Assembly: GCA_050084985.1 (NCBI GenBank)
Contig: JBITNC010000001.1
Span: 125,798,001-125,862,000, forward strand
DNA length: 64,000 nt
Direction: 5' to 3'
Source of the DNA: Nageia nagi
Taxonomy: Eukaryota; Pinophyta
Part shown: piece after piece, positions 12,211-24,011 of the stretch
Numbering within the stretch: the first letter of the stretch is position 1
Layout of the letters: each line of letters starts with the position of its first letter
Position numbers and translations under genes: made by a program
The notes under the pieces: model-generated
The model's database searches: none
What the model was told of the DNA's origin: nothing
Seen by the model: the letters and a program-made list of their open reading frames with translations, nothing else

Positions 12211-12837
12211 TAATGAAAGTTAATCCTTTAGCCTAGCTATATGAAGAAAAATCTTATTTACCAAAAAATTCATGATTATTTTATTAGAATCAAATAGTTT
12301 CTAATAACTTGCAATCTCTAGAACTAATGGCCAAGATACGAATCTTACACCATGGTACCTCTAACATGATGAACACAATTGAAATACAAAACATTCATAT
12401 CTATTGCATTAGTAAGTTGATTAAATATCCCTAGAATAAATTTAAAATTAATTATTAGAAAGGACTCCAACAAATCAAAAACTCTATTCCAATATATTTT
12501 TAGTTAATGATGTTTGGTATTTTATTTATTAGTCACATATGATTGATAATCATATTTTGATATATATATATATATAAATTTCTTAAGGCAATGATGCCTA
12601 ATTTAATATCTTGATTTATTCCTACATATAATTCCTCATGCCAAGTATGATGATAAGAAAATATTCTTATATATCTACTTTGTGGCTTTGAATGATCCCC
12701 ACTCTAGCACCTTCTTACATCTACCTCTGTCAAAATGCATTTCCCATATTTCATCCCCCTTATGGGTTGTTACTAAAATGGGCTTGATATTATCATATAA
12801 ATAATATTTTACTATTTGGACATAAATAACAATATAA
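12211..12837. other. Spacer between units A and B, with a short (TA)n run
   Basis: About 0.6 kb without homology to the sequence following unit B and without a recognisable protein. A short TA microsatellite lies near 12560-12577. Confidence 0.45.
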
Positions 12838-13424
12838 TTTAGTTAATTCTCTAATAGAATCTTAGTAGTGATCAATGTATGCTTCATATTATCATGTTCT
12901 TTTATTTTTACTTCCATTTTTATTAACAAAGTTTTTAGGAGTATTTTAAGATGAAAAAATTATATTGTACCCTCATTTTATATCTTTACTATCTTATATT
13001 TAGAATTTATTATTAAATGAGAGAATATAAAGCTACATAACCTCCCAATTTAACTATAAATTTTGTAGAAATGAATATTCCAAATAATGGGGAAGGTCAA
13101 CAAATATAATAACTTAAGGTGTTAAGATCTTAAATATATATTAGCCTAGATTATAAACATATGAATTAAATATAAGATTATATATATAAGTAACCATTCC
13201 ATATAATCAAATATGTTCAAATAATGATAGAAAAGAAAAAAAAAATAGCTATTATATACTAGTTTTTATCTATTTAGATGAAAGAAATATAATAATCGGT
13301 TATACTCAAAATATAATCTAGATATTATATTAGTAAATTCTTACAATTGTGTTGACTATATTTGCATACAAAAATAAACATTATAATATGCATTGTATAG
13401 AAGATAACATAGGAAACCCTACAA
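12838..13424 (+). repeat. Duplicated unit B, piece 1
   Basis: Matches 4268-4860 of unit A (for example GATCAATGTATGCTT at 12870 and 4300). It is interrupted at 13425 by a LINE insertion; the homology resumes at 20300. Confidence 0.85.
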
Positions 13425-13719
13425 AGAAGGATCTTTGATATGGTTCATGTGAGTGTTTTGTTATGGGAGTAGGAAATAAGAGGTGCAAAAGAGTAGACAA
13501 TCTTGCCCATAGTAGGATGGGAGTGGAGTGATGAGAGGAAGGCACCCCTTACACCCATAAAAAGGTAAAGTGCAATCATTTCTTTTCATTCATTCCTTAG
13601 AATGCACCTAGGACCACAATTCTTCTTGTAAGCGAATGGAGAGATAATAATTATGGAGGGAACTCTTCAGTCAAGAGGAAAAAATTGATAGTGTGACCCC
13701 ACTATAGGAAATAATAGAG

Positions 13720-14640
13720 AATAATGGAAAGATCAAACTAAAAATCCCATGGGAAGTGATAGACTAAATAGTAGTAAGAGGATGCTTGAGCCAGATTGGA
13801 AAAGTACAAGGAGCACAACCAAACATAGATGATATTCGAAGATGGGCAAGATTCAAAAGGAAACTTAGAGGAAAATTGGACATAATAACACTAACAAACA
13901 ATTACATACACTTTTCCTTTGGAATGAAGAATATTGTAATGAAATATTGAGCTCAAAATGGTTCATTAGCAATAAAGGACTACTTCTTGAGCTATGGTAG
14001 CTTGGATTTGATCTAAAAAAGGCATAGATCATGAGAGAACCAATTTGGTTCACCTTACCAAATATTCCCTTTGATATTTGGAACCAAAAGGTGTTTGAAG
14101 GAATTGGTAACTCCTTGGGAAGATTCATAAAAATGTATAATGTTACAAAATTTTAAACTTGAATAATCTTAGCCAAATTTTATGTTATCGTAGAATTCAG
14201 AGTAAAGCTCTCAACATCAATCACTCTAGAAGAAGAAATGAGAAAATTTGAGCAAGAGCTAAAATACAAACTAAATAATTATCTATGTTACATATATAAT
14301 TAGGTTGGTCACATTATTAGGGCATGCCTAAGGAGGATGCAATGGGATAAAAAAGAATGGTGAATGAAACCAACCCAGGAAGAACCATGCATTGAAGAAG
14401 GAATGGAAGAGGATGACATGGAGGAAGGTGAGATCAACTTAAATGCAATAGAAAATGATGAACCAAAAGAAGAAAAAAAATATGAAAATAAGTGGATATA
14501 TCCCCATGTAAGAGTTCAATGATCATAGGAGAAGCTCAAAAAGACCAAATGACCAAGGAAGAATGGCAAATAGTGAAAAATAGAAATAGGAAAAGGCAGT
14601 AAGAGGGGATAAACTCTATTGAAACAATAGTAAAATAAAC
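13720..14640 (+). pseudogene. LINE ORF1 pseudogene (DUF4283 plus zinc knuckle)
   Basis: RNA-binding ORF1 of the LINE. Visible segments: RRWARFKRKLRGKLDI and NNYIHFSFGMKNI (13830-13930), then WFTLPNIPFDIWN and FEGIGNSLGRF (14040-14120), which match the DUF4283 pattern. A CCHC-type knuckle CYI.(C)N.VGHIIRACLR follows near 14285-14325, with its second cysteine lost, and then an acidic Glu-rich tail (14390-14480). At least one frameshift separates the two DUF4283 halves, and several stops are present. The minus-strand ORF at 13865-14128 is only the complement of this region. Confidence 0.75.
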
Positions 14641-14749
14641 ACCTTATGATAGAAAAATTCTAAAAATAAGCACATACAAAGGTAGACCATTGGTAGGAAA
14701 AAATCAAATGAAAGAATTAGAAAAGAAAATTGCTAATAGAAAGCAATGA

Positions 14750-17700
14750 ACTATGGAAACCTATGAGGGTAGAGAACCCCCCAAAAGGGGTGCACAATGA
14801 TAGTCCTCTCACAAAATATAAGGAGCTCAATTTAGTGTTCCTATAGGAGACTAAAGTGAAGTAAGGAAAAGTAAATTTAGTCAAAAGAAGAATCTAGATG
14901 AAAACAAAAATCGAATATGTCCCAACCTAAGGAAATTTTAGGGGGATCATGTTCTTTTGGAATCCTAAAAGTTTTGAAGGCACAATAATGGAACTAAACA
15001 CCAACTTCATATGGGTTACACTAAGACATAAAGTTACATGAGAAAAACTAAAGATAATCAATATCTATGCTCTTAATCAAGCAATGGGAAGGTGAAGGAT
15101 TTGATGAATATTAGAAAACATCATAAAAAATGGAGATGAGGAAATTAGATGGTTACAGGGGATTTCAACACCTTGTTAAACTCAAAAGAAAAATTCAAAG
15201 GTAAAATAGATGGGATTCAACTAAAAGGAATGAAGAAACTTTAGTTTTTCATTGGGAATATAGGATTGATGGACTTGAGACTACATGGCACTAAATTCAT
15301 CTAGATAAATAGATAAGCTTGGGGAAACTAATCATGTGCAAACTAGATGGAATGTTAGTCTCCTAAGAAAGGATTAGTGAATTCTTGGATTACCAATTAT
15401 AGGCACTACCAAGAATTGGATTCAATCACAATGCATTCCTCCTAGAAACTAAATACATGTCTTTTAAAAACCACCCATTTTGCTTTGAAAACATGTGGCT
15501 AAGACACCTAGAGTTGGAAGTAAGACTGAAGAAATGGTAGAACATACACATCTATGAGAAGAAAATGGATAGTGTAGCCAAAATGCTATAAAACATAAAA
15601 TAGTAAATCAAAATTTGGAACTATGAAGTGTTTGGTTGAGTTGAGGAGAGAAAGGAGGATCTCAAAATAAGACTAGAAGAGATAGGACAAGAAATGGAGA
15701 CTATGGGTCTATCTCTAGAGCTCAAGTAGGAAGAAAAGATTTATCATTATGATCTACACAACATGGTGGATGAGGAGGAAACTAAGTGGAGATAAAAATC
15801 ATGAATTACATGGGTGCAAGAAGGAGATAAAAACACAATATTCTTGAAAATGATAACTTTCAAGAATAGAGAATAGAACAAAATCTTAAAGATAAGGAAT
15901 GATTAGGGATCTCTAATAAAGGATGTTAGGGAAATCAAAGACACATGGGTAAGATTCTTTCAACATCAATTTTACATGGAGAAGGGACTTAATATAGCTT
16001 ATATGGAGGAAATTTTAGAGAATATCCCAACATTGTTGATCAATGAACAAAATATAAGGCTTATTGCACCTTTCTCAGATGAGGAGATAAAACATACAAT
16101 ATTCACCATGGTATGTAACAAAGCCCGAGGCCCAAACAACTTCCGTACTAAATTCTTTCAGATATTATGGCACATAGTGGGGTATAAGGTTTCAAAGGAA
16201 ATAAGAGAGATCCAATCCTTTGAAAATTTTTTTAAAATCTTGGATCACCACATTCCTAGCTTTGATCCCAAAAGTGAAAGATACAAAAAGACTTCAAATA
16301 ATTCCTCTTGATCAACCTATTTAATGTAGTCTATAAAATCTTAATCAAAATAATGGCCAATAGATTAAAAATGATTCTCTCCTACCTTATTTCACCTTAA
16401 AAAGGTGGATTTATCCAAGTTAGATAGATTATGGATGGAATAAGAGAAATGCATGAAGTGCTTCACTCTACTCAAATAGAAAATGAGGTAAACTTCCTTC
16501 TAAAGATGGATATGCATAAAGCATATGAAAAAGTGCACTAGGCATTCTCAAATAGGATTTAAAAACAAATGGCTTCTCAACTACCTAATGGGCATGAATA
16601 ATTTAATGCATTTCTATGGCCACTTTATCAATTTTGATAAATAGGGAAGCTACAAGTCTCTTCCATTATGAAAGGGAACTCAGGAAGGGGGACCCAATAT
16701 ACCCATACCTATTCATAATAATGGCTAAAACTTTGAGGAAAAGTATTGGAAACTAGAGAATAATAAAAAAAATGCTTAGAATGTAAACCAAGTAATGCAA
16801 ACATTGTTAGCACCCATAGTCACTTTGTGCATGACACTTTAATTATGGGAAAGTTGTTTATGGTAGAAGTAAGAAATTATTTGAAAATTATACAACTCTA
16901 TGAAGGAGCCTCATAGTAGAAGATAAATTTTGACAAAAGCAAACTCTTCTTCATCCACACCCTTGTTAATCAATAGAGGAATATTGTCGATAATTTTTAG
17001 ATGCCAGATTGATAGCCTTCTATGACTTACATGGGAATGCCTTTATTTGTTGGGCCCTTAAAAAACAATATCTAGTTGACATTCATTGAAAGATTTTAGA
17101 ATAAGCTCATAGGTTGGAAAGGGAAAATTCTATCAATAGCCAAAAAATGCTTGCTAGTTAAAACTATTCTCTAAAGCATGCATGTCTATTGTGCCTCTAT
17201 CTTCAAAATCCCAATCAACATTTGTGAATAAATTAAATAAATCTATAATAGATTTCTATGGATATGAATGGAGGAAAAGAGATGAATTACCTAGGTTAGC
17301 TAGAACAAAGTGTACATACATAAAACTCAAGAAGGATTAGGCCTAAGAAACCTATGATACTTTAATACAAAACTACAAAGGAAGCTATCCTAGAAGGTGA
17401 GAATTGGTAAGAACATGAAATGGGTGCACATATACTAGCATAAATACCTTAAGGAAGGTTCAAATTTCATCAAAATAAATCAGATCAAGTGAAGATCAAA
17501 TATTTAGTAAGGTATCTTCAAAACTAGGCACTTTCTAAAAGAGAATATCACCTAGAGCATATGGAATGGAAGAGATGTACAATTATGAGAAGATGAGTGG
17601 ATTAGTGATAAGGCCCTTATATAGAACCCAAACCTAACAAAACTTGCTATATGGGGAAGGAACAATGTGGCCTAGAAAGCTCAATGTTATTTATAAGATA

Positions 17701-18340
17701 ATAATAGCCAACGTTAATACAGAATGCTTCAACATTTGAGTATTAACCTTTCTAAAGCTACAAAAGTAGTTAATAGTTTGTTAATGGTTGTAACCTTACC
17801 TTTAGAATATGGGTCATAAATCCCAATATGAAAACCTAGAAAAGGAGGTGTGTATTTGATGAAATCCAGTTACTTAGCTCTATTGGATGCTCATCCCAAT
17901 GATTTCCCAATCAAGAAATTTTGCCTTTGGTTGGTCTATAGAAAATGAATCTCCACCATAAAAAATATTAGGAAAAGAGGTAAAGTGCTCATCAATAGAT
18001 GCTCCCTATGTTACAAAGTAGAGGAAACTATATATCACATTTTCCAACTCTACCCCTTCACACAAAATATCTAGAATGGAGTCTTAGGGGATAATAGATT
18101 TGAACATGGGGTGGATATAATGGAGTTAATTTTAAAATGGCCCCTTATGTTCCTAGAAAAAAGGAGAAATAGAAATGGGGAATGAAACTTGCCCACATGC
18201 TTTGGGAGATTTGGAAAGAAAGAAATATACATATATTCCAAGAGAAATCAATGTGTATAGAGAAGCTAGTCAGAAAGATCTAGTATATGGTGAATGAAAA
18301 TTGGAAGGTATTCTATAAACATGAAGAATAGGACTTAAAT
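14750..18340 (+). pseudogene. LINE ORF2 pseudogene (endonuclease, reverse transcriptase, zf-RVT)
   Basis: APE-type endonuclease: an ETK motif near 14845 (the preceding Gln codon reads TAG) and GDFNTLLNSKE at 15155. Linker: FKNHPFCFENMWLRH (15465), then ITWVQEGDKNTIFLKM near 15810. Reverse transcriptase: PFSDEEIKHTIF and ARGPN (16060-16130), LLKMDMHKAYEKV (16500) and DPIYPYLFIIMAKTLR (16690); the catalytic FADDT box has changed to FVHDT (about 16825). The C-terminal zf-RVT domain is clear at 17900-18080 (LINRCSLCYKVEETIYHIF). Order and spacing fit plant L1-like LINEs. There are many stops and several frameshifts; the open stretch at 15976-16311 is the longest remnant. Confidence 0.88.
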
Positions 18341-20280
18341 AATGGTAGGGAGGGTAGGAATGAGTGTTCCATATGTGATTAACATCTAAGAAGTAATGTG
18401 ATCTCAAAGGGAAGTCTATGTAGATGGAACATGCTTTCCCCTTGTACAACTACCATAGATTAAGAGGAGTTGGACTATAGTTAGCATGAAGGTGGAGTGT
18501 TTAGATTACATAGTTTGTTATGAACCTTGATCACCACCTTCTTAATAGTATCACCCATAACAAGACTTTTAGTTGGTTGAATGCAAAAATAATGACAATT
18601 CAGAAGCACCTAGAACCTCCTATGAGGGAAGATTTTAGAAGGGAATTAAAAGTATGGAGAGTTCTTTCTAATGGGGGTATTGATGGTTTTGTGGATGCCC
18701 TAAACAAATACAATCCTAGCTAGTCTAGACAGTTATCTAATTCTTAGGATGACAATAGAGTCATGGTAGATGAAAAGCACTTCTCCATCAACTCAGAACT
18801 AATTGAGGAAGCTATAAGCATGGAAAATTTGAGATGACAATATATAAGAGATATGAATATTTAAATCTCAAAGATGTAGTTTTTCTAAGGGATAAGGGTC
18901 CTCCTTCCTAAAAAAAGGAAGTTTACTTACCATATTTCCTCCATTTGTTACCCATGGGATGAGGTGGCAAAGGTGATTATGAAGTTGTTCATGATGGAGG
19001 TAAGGTACATTTAATTGTTTGCTATTCATTTTATGTTGTTAAATCACTTCAGGGGTATTTGTAGAATCAATCTACCTTATTTTCTATTCCACTTCCTATA
19101 TGCATTCATTAGGAATAATATGTGAGCAATTCTAGTTCCTTAGGAGCTTATCAAGGTTTTAGTAGATTTTGTGAATGTTATTGTAAGACTAATAAGGCCC
19201 TTGTATCAAAAAATACCTATTCCCCTATTGTTAGACCATCTCCTATGAGAATTTTAGGTCATGAAGACCATAAAAGCCCCTCTCTACCTAAGGAGCCTAC
19301 AACCCCCCCAATCATTGAGCTTTCCTTTGACTTGAAGAATTTTGCTCCAAAGGAGGAAAAACTAGAACTTTAACATGAGTTTGAAATCAAAATCAAGCTA
19401 GTGGATTACTTAGATGATGAGGATGAGGGAGTCAAATTGAGCAAGGTGGAGATGGAAGAGGAAAAAATGTAGGAACTACCAACTCATCCAATCACTATGG
19501 GTGGTAACACCCCTACTGAATCCCCTCTTTAATCATAGGATGAATATTTAGAGGATTTATAAGCACCCATTAAAGAAAGAGAAGATTGGATATAGTCCCC
19601 ACCAAAGTATGGTTATTAGGAGTTAGACTCCCCTATGAGTATCCAAGATCAATTTGAGGAGATAGAAGGTCCATAATAGTATCCTATGCACCAATCACCA
19701 TAAGAATAGTGCTTCAAGTTGGGAAATACAAGCCTTAGTAAGCTAAAAAATATCATCCTTAAGATGAAGTTTAAAAAGGTCTATGGGAAGAAAAGGCACT
19801 TTGTAGAATGGGGATGAATTGGCTAGTGAGGTAAGGAATGAAGAAATGTTAAGATGATCAGAAGAGAAATGAAGTCTATCCAATTTTGTTGGTATAATAA
19901 GAAGAGATTTAGAGGGTATAAATAGAAGGTGACTTTTGCTTCTCACCAAAAGGAAGTTCGTGCAGCTATTCCAATCCCAAATTTAGAAGGATTGAAAAAT
20001 ATGGAGATGGAGCTATTATGGGATTGTTTCAACAAGAACTTCAACTTTGAGATTGAATGGAGCTTAATTATTTAGCCAATACATGGATGGTGAGATCAAG
20101 AATTAGTAAAGAAGGATGGCAACCTATAGTCCTTTACTCTCAGATCAGCTATGAGAAGTTTATTTTGTTTCTCTTTTTATTCCAAAGAATACTCTATTGA
20201 ATATCTATAATATTGTAAATGCAAGTTTTAGGGTCCTATTTTTCCAAAACCTATTGTAAATATTTTTTACCCTTATAAAA
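18341..20280 (+). other. Long 3' segment of the LINE with coding-like remains
   Basis: About 1.9 kb between the end of ORF2 and the 3' A-run, inside the target duplications, so it moved with the LINE. It is not a simple untranslated tail. It has plus-strand coding-like pieces at 18520-18723 (LEPPMREDFRRELKVWRVL), 18930-19120 (MLLNHFRGICRINLPYFL) and 19122-19373 (Pro/Ser/Glu-rich). The second piece resembles a segment I associate with plant retroelement accessory or gag-like proteins, but I cannot name the family with confidence. Frames are broken. It could be a third ORF, a captured piece of another element, or 3' transduction. Confidence 0.55.
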
Positions 20281-20299
20281 AAACATATGAAACCCTACA

Positions 20300-21436
20300 A
20301 TATGGGATAAAAGTGTAATCCATATGATAAAATTTAGGTTTTGAAAATGTTTAATTATATTCTAACCAAAAATAAATACTAATCTTACACATTAGTAGGG
20401 AATGGAAAAAAAAGATTCCATTATTGAAATATAATCCAATGAGGTGGTTTATGAAGAATATATATTTTTGTCTACTTTTTGAATACAAATGAATACATGA
20501 GAGGTATCTAACCATATACCAAATGATTACACATCCAATAAATCTATTATAAGGAAAAATATTCATAAAAAAATAGTTCATATCAAGGTAGCCACAATTG
20601 TGATAGGGTAAAAATAGTCATAATGCTTATATTAATTTGAAAAATGATATTGCATGCCATATAAAATATTACATGATGCTCAAAATAATTGCTTACAATT
20701 TTTTTTTAATATCTATAAACAAATTTATGTTGGAAGTAAATTTTAATCATCAAGGCTAGACATAAACATGAGCTAATAAAATCTCAACCCCTTTTAATAT
20801 GTCCAATTTGTTTCATTTATAGGAATTTTCTTCATGTTCTTTAAGGGACCAACATTGTAGTTATGTAGGAAAATTTTCTAGATCTCTTTATTAATGATAA
20901 AATATATCCCTTTCATAAATTAACTCTTGTCCTTGGATGTAAGTGATGTCTTATGAGCATAAAATTTAAGTCAATACAGTTGCTACATCTATTCTTTCTA
21001 GTTATTTAAATTTAAAATATTTTCATTTGAGCATACATTCTAATACATTAGTTAATTATTTAGTGATCCTCTCTACCTATTTCATTATAGTTTATAATAT
21101 TACATTACTCTTAAAGGGATATCAGAGTATGATAATATGCATTTTATTATTATTCATGATATGGGTTTTATTTTTCTTATACTAAGGATTTTTTAGTACA
21201 AAAGGATTGTAATGGTAATATCCATGAACTCTTTAACTTACATTGGAAGTGATTCTCAATGTATATACAAAGTATTTCATATAATTAAAGGAGTTATGAA
21301 TCCCTTTTTTGTTTATATATTTATTTTCATTAGCTATAAATACCCATATATTGAATAGTTTACATGGTTCATAAATTATGTACCTTCTAGTTTTCCCTTA
21401 TATCTGAAAAAATATTTGGCTCATGATAAGTCATTT
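20300..21436 (+). repeat. Duplicated unit B, piece 2
   Basis: Continues the homology to unit A from about 4860 (ATATGGGATAAAA at 20299 and 4851) through the single-copy equivalent of the 0.9-kb repeat (20620 onward). It is interrupted at 21437 by the 18.9-kb LTR retrotransposon, within a sequence that reads AAGGCATTTATCATTAAT in unit A. Confidence 0.85.
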
Positions 21437-22255
21437 TGTAGCCACCCAAAAATGACCCTTATTTTGACAAGTGAAAGAAGAACCAAAAAATTAAAGTAAA
21501 TTAAGAAGTTTACTATAATCTTCCAAATGCCAGTGTTTGACACTAGACATTGATGAATCACACAAATCACTAACATCTAGTACATAGATGTTGATGACTC
21601 TAAAGTTGGAAAAATTAAAAAAAAAATGGCTACATCTAAAGCATATTAGAAAGAAAGTAAAGGATAACAGTTGACTAATCATCCATCCTACGCATCCCCA
21701 CTTTGGATCACAAGCATGATAAAGTTGGATAGTCTTTTCTATCCAAATTTTTATCTAAAAATTGGAAACATTTCTATTTCTAAAATCTATAAATAAAGAA
21801 TTCAACCATGAAGTAAAGGGACCTAGTTTGAATGCAAAGTTACTCTATCAAACACTTCAAGGTTTTACTAAGTTAGATACATTATTATTTTACATTATAT
21901 ATGCTTGTTTTTACTTATTTTATACAAATTTATTGGTATGAAAAAGTATGTTTGATGTATTTTTTGTTTGCATATGTGCAAGGTGTATAGGTGTGAAGTA
22001 TCTAAACTTATCAAAGAAAGTATTAAAGAGCTAAAGAGAACAAAGAGATCTAGATTTTTCTTACAGGTTTCAGAACACAATCCTCAAAGCTTGTAGACAT
22101 TGAAATCAAGCCTATGAATGGCCTTTTAAAAGGTAATGAATCAAAATAGATTCATCATTTGTAATCATTTTGAGGCCTACTCAAGAGAAATAAAAATCTT
22201 TGTTGGTTGTAACATGTCTTATCTTGTTTGCTAATAGGGTTAATTTTTGAGTACA
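21437..22255 (+). repeat. 5' LTR of the 18.9-kb element
   Basis: Aligns along its length with 39561-40361 (for example ACCAAAAAATTAAAGTAAAT, GCATCCCCACTT and TTTGTTTGCTA). It starts TGTAGCCACCC and ends GAGTACA. A TATA-like CTATAAATAAAG lies near 21788-21799 and a matching one near 39911-39922. Confidence 0.9.
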
Positions 22256-24011
22256 ATATTCTAGAGCTAGAAGGAGGCCCTCACATATAAACAACATTAG
22301 TTGTGATATGCAAGGGGTTTTTCTATGTTTTTTATATGTATTTTTGTAGTTTATGTTGTGTGGTAATGAAACTCATCTCATGTTTGTGTTCTATAGTTTT
22401 CCAATCTTGAGTTATAGAAATGCTAGCAATTGAGTATCAAATGCTAGTGACTTCACTGAAATGCTAGCAATTGGATAGAAACACTAGTGATTAGATTGAG
22501 ATGTTATCAATTTTGTTAACATAAGGTAAAATATTTTATTCTTGTCAAATTTTACAAGTGTAGCTTAGGAATTAAAGACTAAGGATTGAAAATGAACACC
22601 TTTTTTTATGATCCTTGTGCTTAGAATACATGTAGGGGAGGGAATTGAATATTACTAATAATATGTATGGTTTTTTGTATTTATTTATATAAGTTCTTAA
22701 ACTTTATTTATTTATTTTGTTTTTGATAAGGGATCACATAAATAAACAAATAAAGTAACTTAATATTTTTCCACTTCATCCACCTATGCTCTCCCTTTAG
22801 TGAAAAGCAATATGAGGTGAGCAGAATGGATGTAATAGAAAAAGGGTAAATGAACCTTTTATTTTTTCACTTTATCACCTAAAAGGGTAAATGAATCTAT
22901 ATTAAGTTACTTCCACACTTGGAAGGAGTATTTAATCCTCACTAAATCTAAAATAAACATAAGGTGAATTTACCAAGTTTAAGGTAGATTAGGATACACT
23001 AAATTGGTTAATGAATTTGGTGGTTATTATCTACACATTAATACTCTTACTTGTTTGCTTTACCACACCAAGAGGTGTTTAAAGGATTGTGACTTGTAAC
23101 TTGGGGAAATAAACCTACATTAAAGGAAATTTACTCACATTAACAACTTTCTACTTACCTACCTAACCATGTTGAAAGGTGGTCGAAGGATTATAACTTG
23201 TAAGAAGAGGTGATGAACCACATTTTAATATTTATTTTGGTTAATGAACCACACTAAAAGGTAATGAATCTAGTGGGTATCTATATTAACTTACACATTA
23301 CTTAAAAAACTATTTGAATCACACAAAAAAGATTTAATTAATAGACATGTATGATTGGGAGGGTTAAAATTGCACTCATTAGTATTTTATTTTTATTAAA
23401 TACATAATCATGAGACCTTTTAAAATGAACATGAATGAGTTGGAGGTCACTACCAACCATTGATTCTTATTTTCTTATGTTCCCACCAAAAAATACAATA
23501 AGCCTTAGAGCCAAAACCTAGAGATGAATATCAAGTTCATAGGTTAGAAGTCATTAATTTATACCAAATGACTATAAAAAAGGGGAATATAATTGGATTT
23601 CATCACTAAGATAGTTCTTAGTGGCATTCCCCAATCTCCATTACACAAAGGGTACCACTTTAAGTACCAAGATGTTACTTAGCCTTAGATTACTTTCAAG
23701 ATTACTAGCTTACCTTGCTTAAACACTTGGCTCGATAAAACAAATTAAGAAATTTAACAATATTAAAATATATAGTTTATACTACTTATATTAAAAGGAT
23801 TAATTTAATATACCAAAAAAGCTAGAGAAGATAATCACACCAAAAAGGTGAGTATGCATGTAAGTTATTTGTGCATATAATTATTTTCTTGCATACATAA
23901 ATCCAAAAGATAAAAATAGAATTGCAATATTCAATGTTTATTTTCTTTTACTTATAGTTTGGTAGAAAAGAAAAATAAAATAAAAAATACAAACAAAAAA
24001 ACAAAAAAAAA
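22256..24011 (+). other. Leader of the 18.9-kb element with degenerate internal repeats
   Basis: The sequence directly after the LTR (TATTCTAGAGC) could be a decayed TGGTATCAGAGC-type primer-binding site for initiator tRNA-Met; this is tentative. Two local repeat zones follow: 22420-22505, with AATGCTAGCAATT and AGTGA units, and about 22840-23300, with AGGATTGTGACTTGTAA and GGTTAATGAA motifs repeated. No coding signal. The end (23960-24010) is A-rich. Confidence 0.55.

Larger units (their letters stand above)
13406..20299 (+). mobile_element. Full-length-looking LINE insertion with 19-bp target duplication
   Basis: A 6.86-kb insertion (13425-20280) in unit B. The flanks are AACATAGGAAACCCTACAA (13406-13424) and AACATATGAAACCCTACAA (20281-20299), a 19-bp target duplication with one mismatch. 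A short A-run (TTATAAAAAA) sits at the 3' junction, as expected for target-primed reverse transcription. Unit A at 4840-4860 shows the empty site. Inside, on the plus strand: ORF1, ORF2 and an unusually long 3' segment. All frames carry stops, so the copy is dead. Confidence 0.9.

Noticed and set aside
22257-22270. Confident initiator tRNA-Met primer-binding site in the 18.9-kb element
   Set aside because: The match to TGGTATCAGAGC is partial; mentioned only as tentative in the leader entry.
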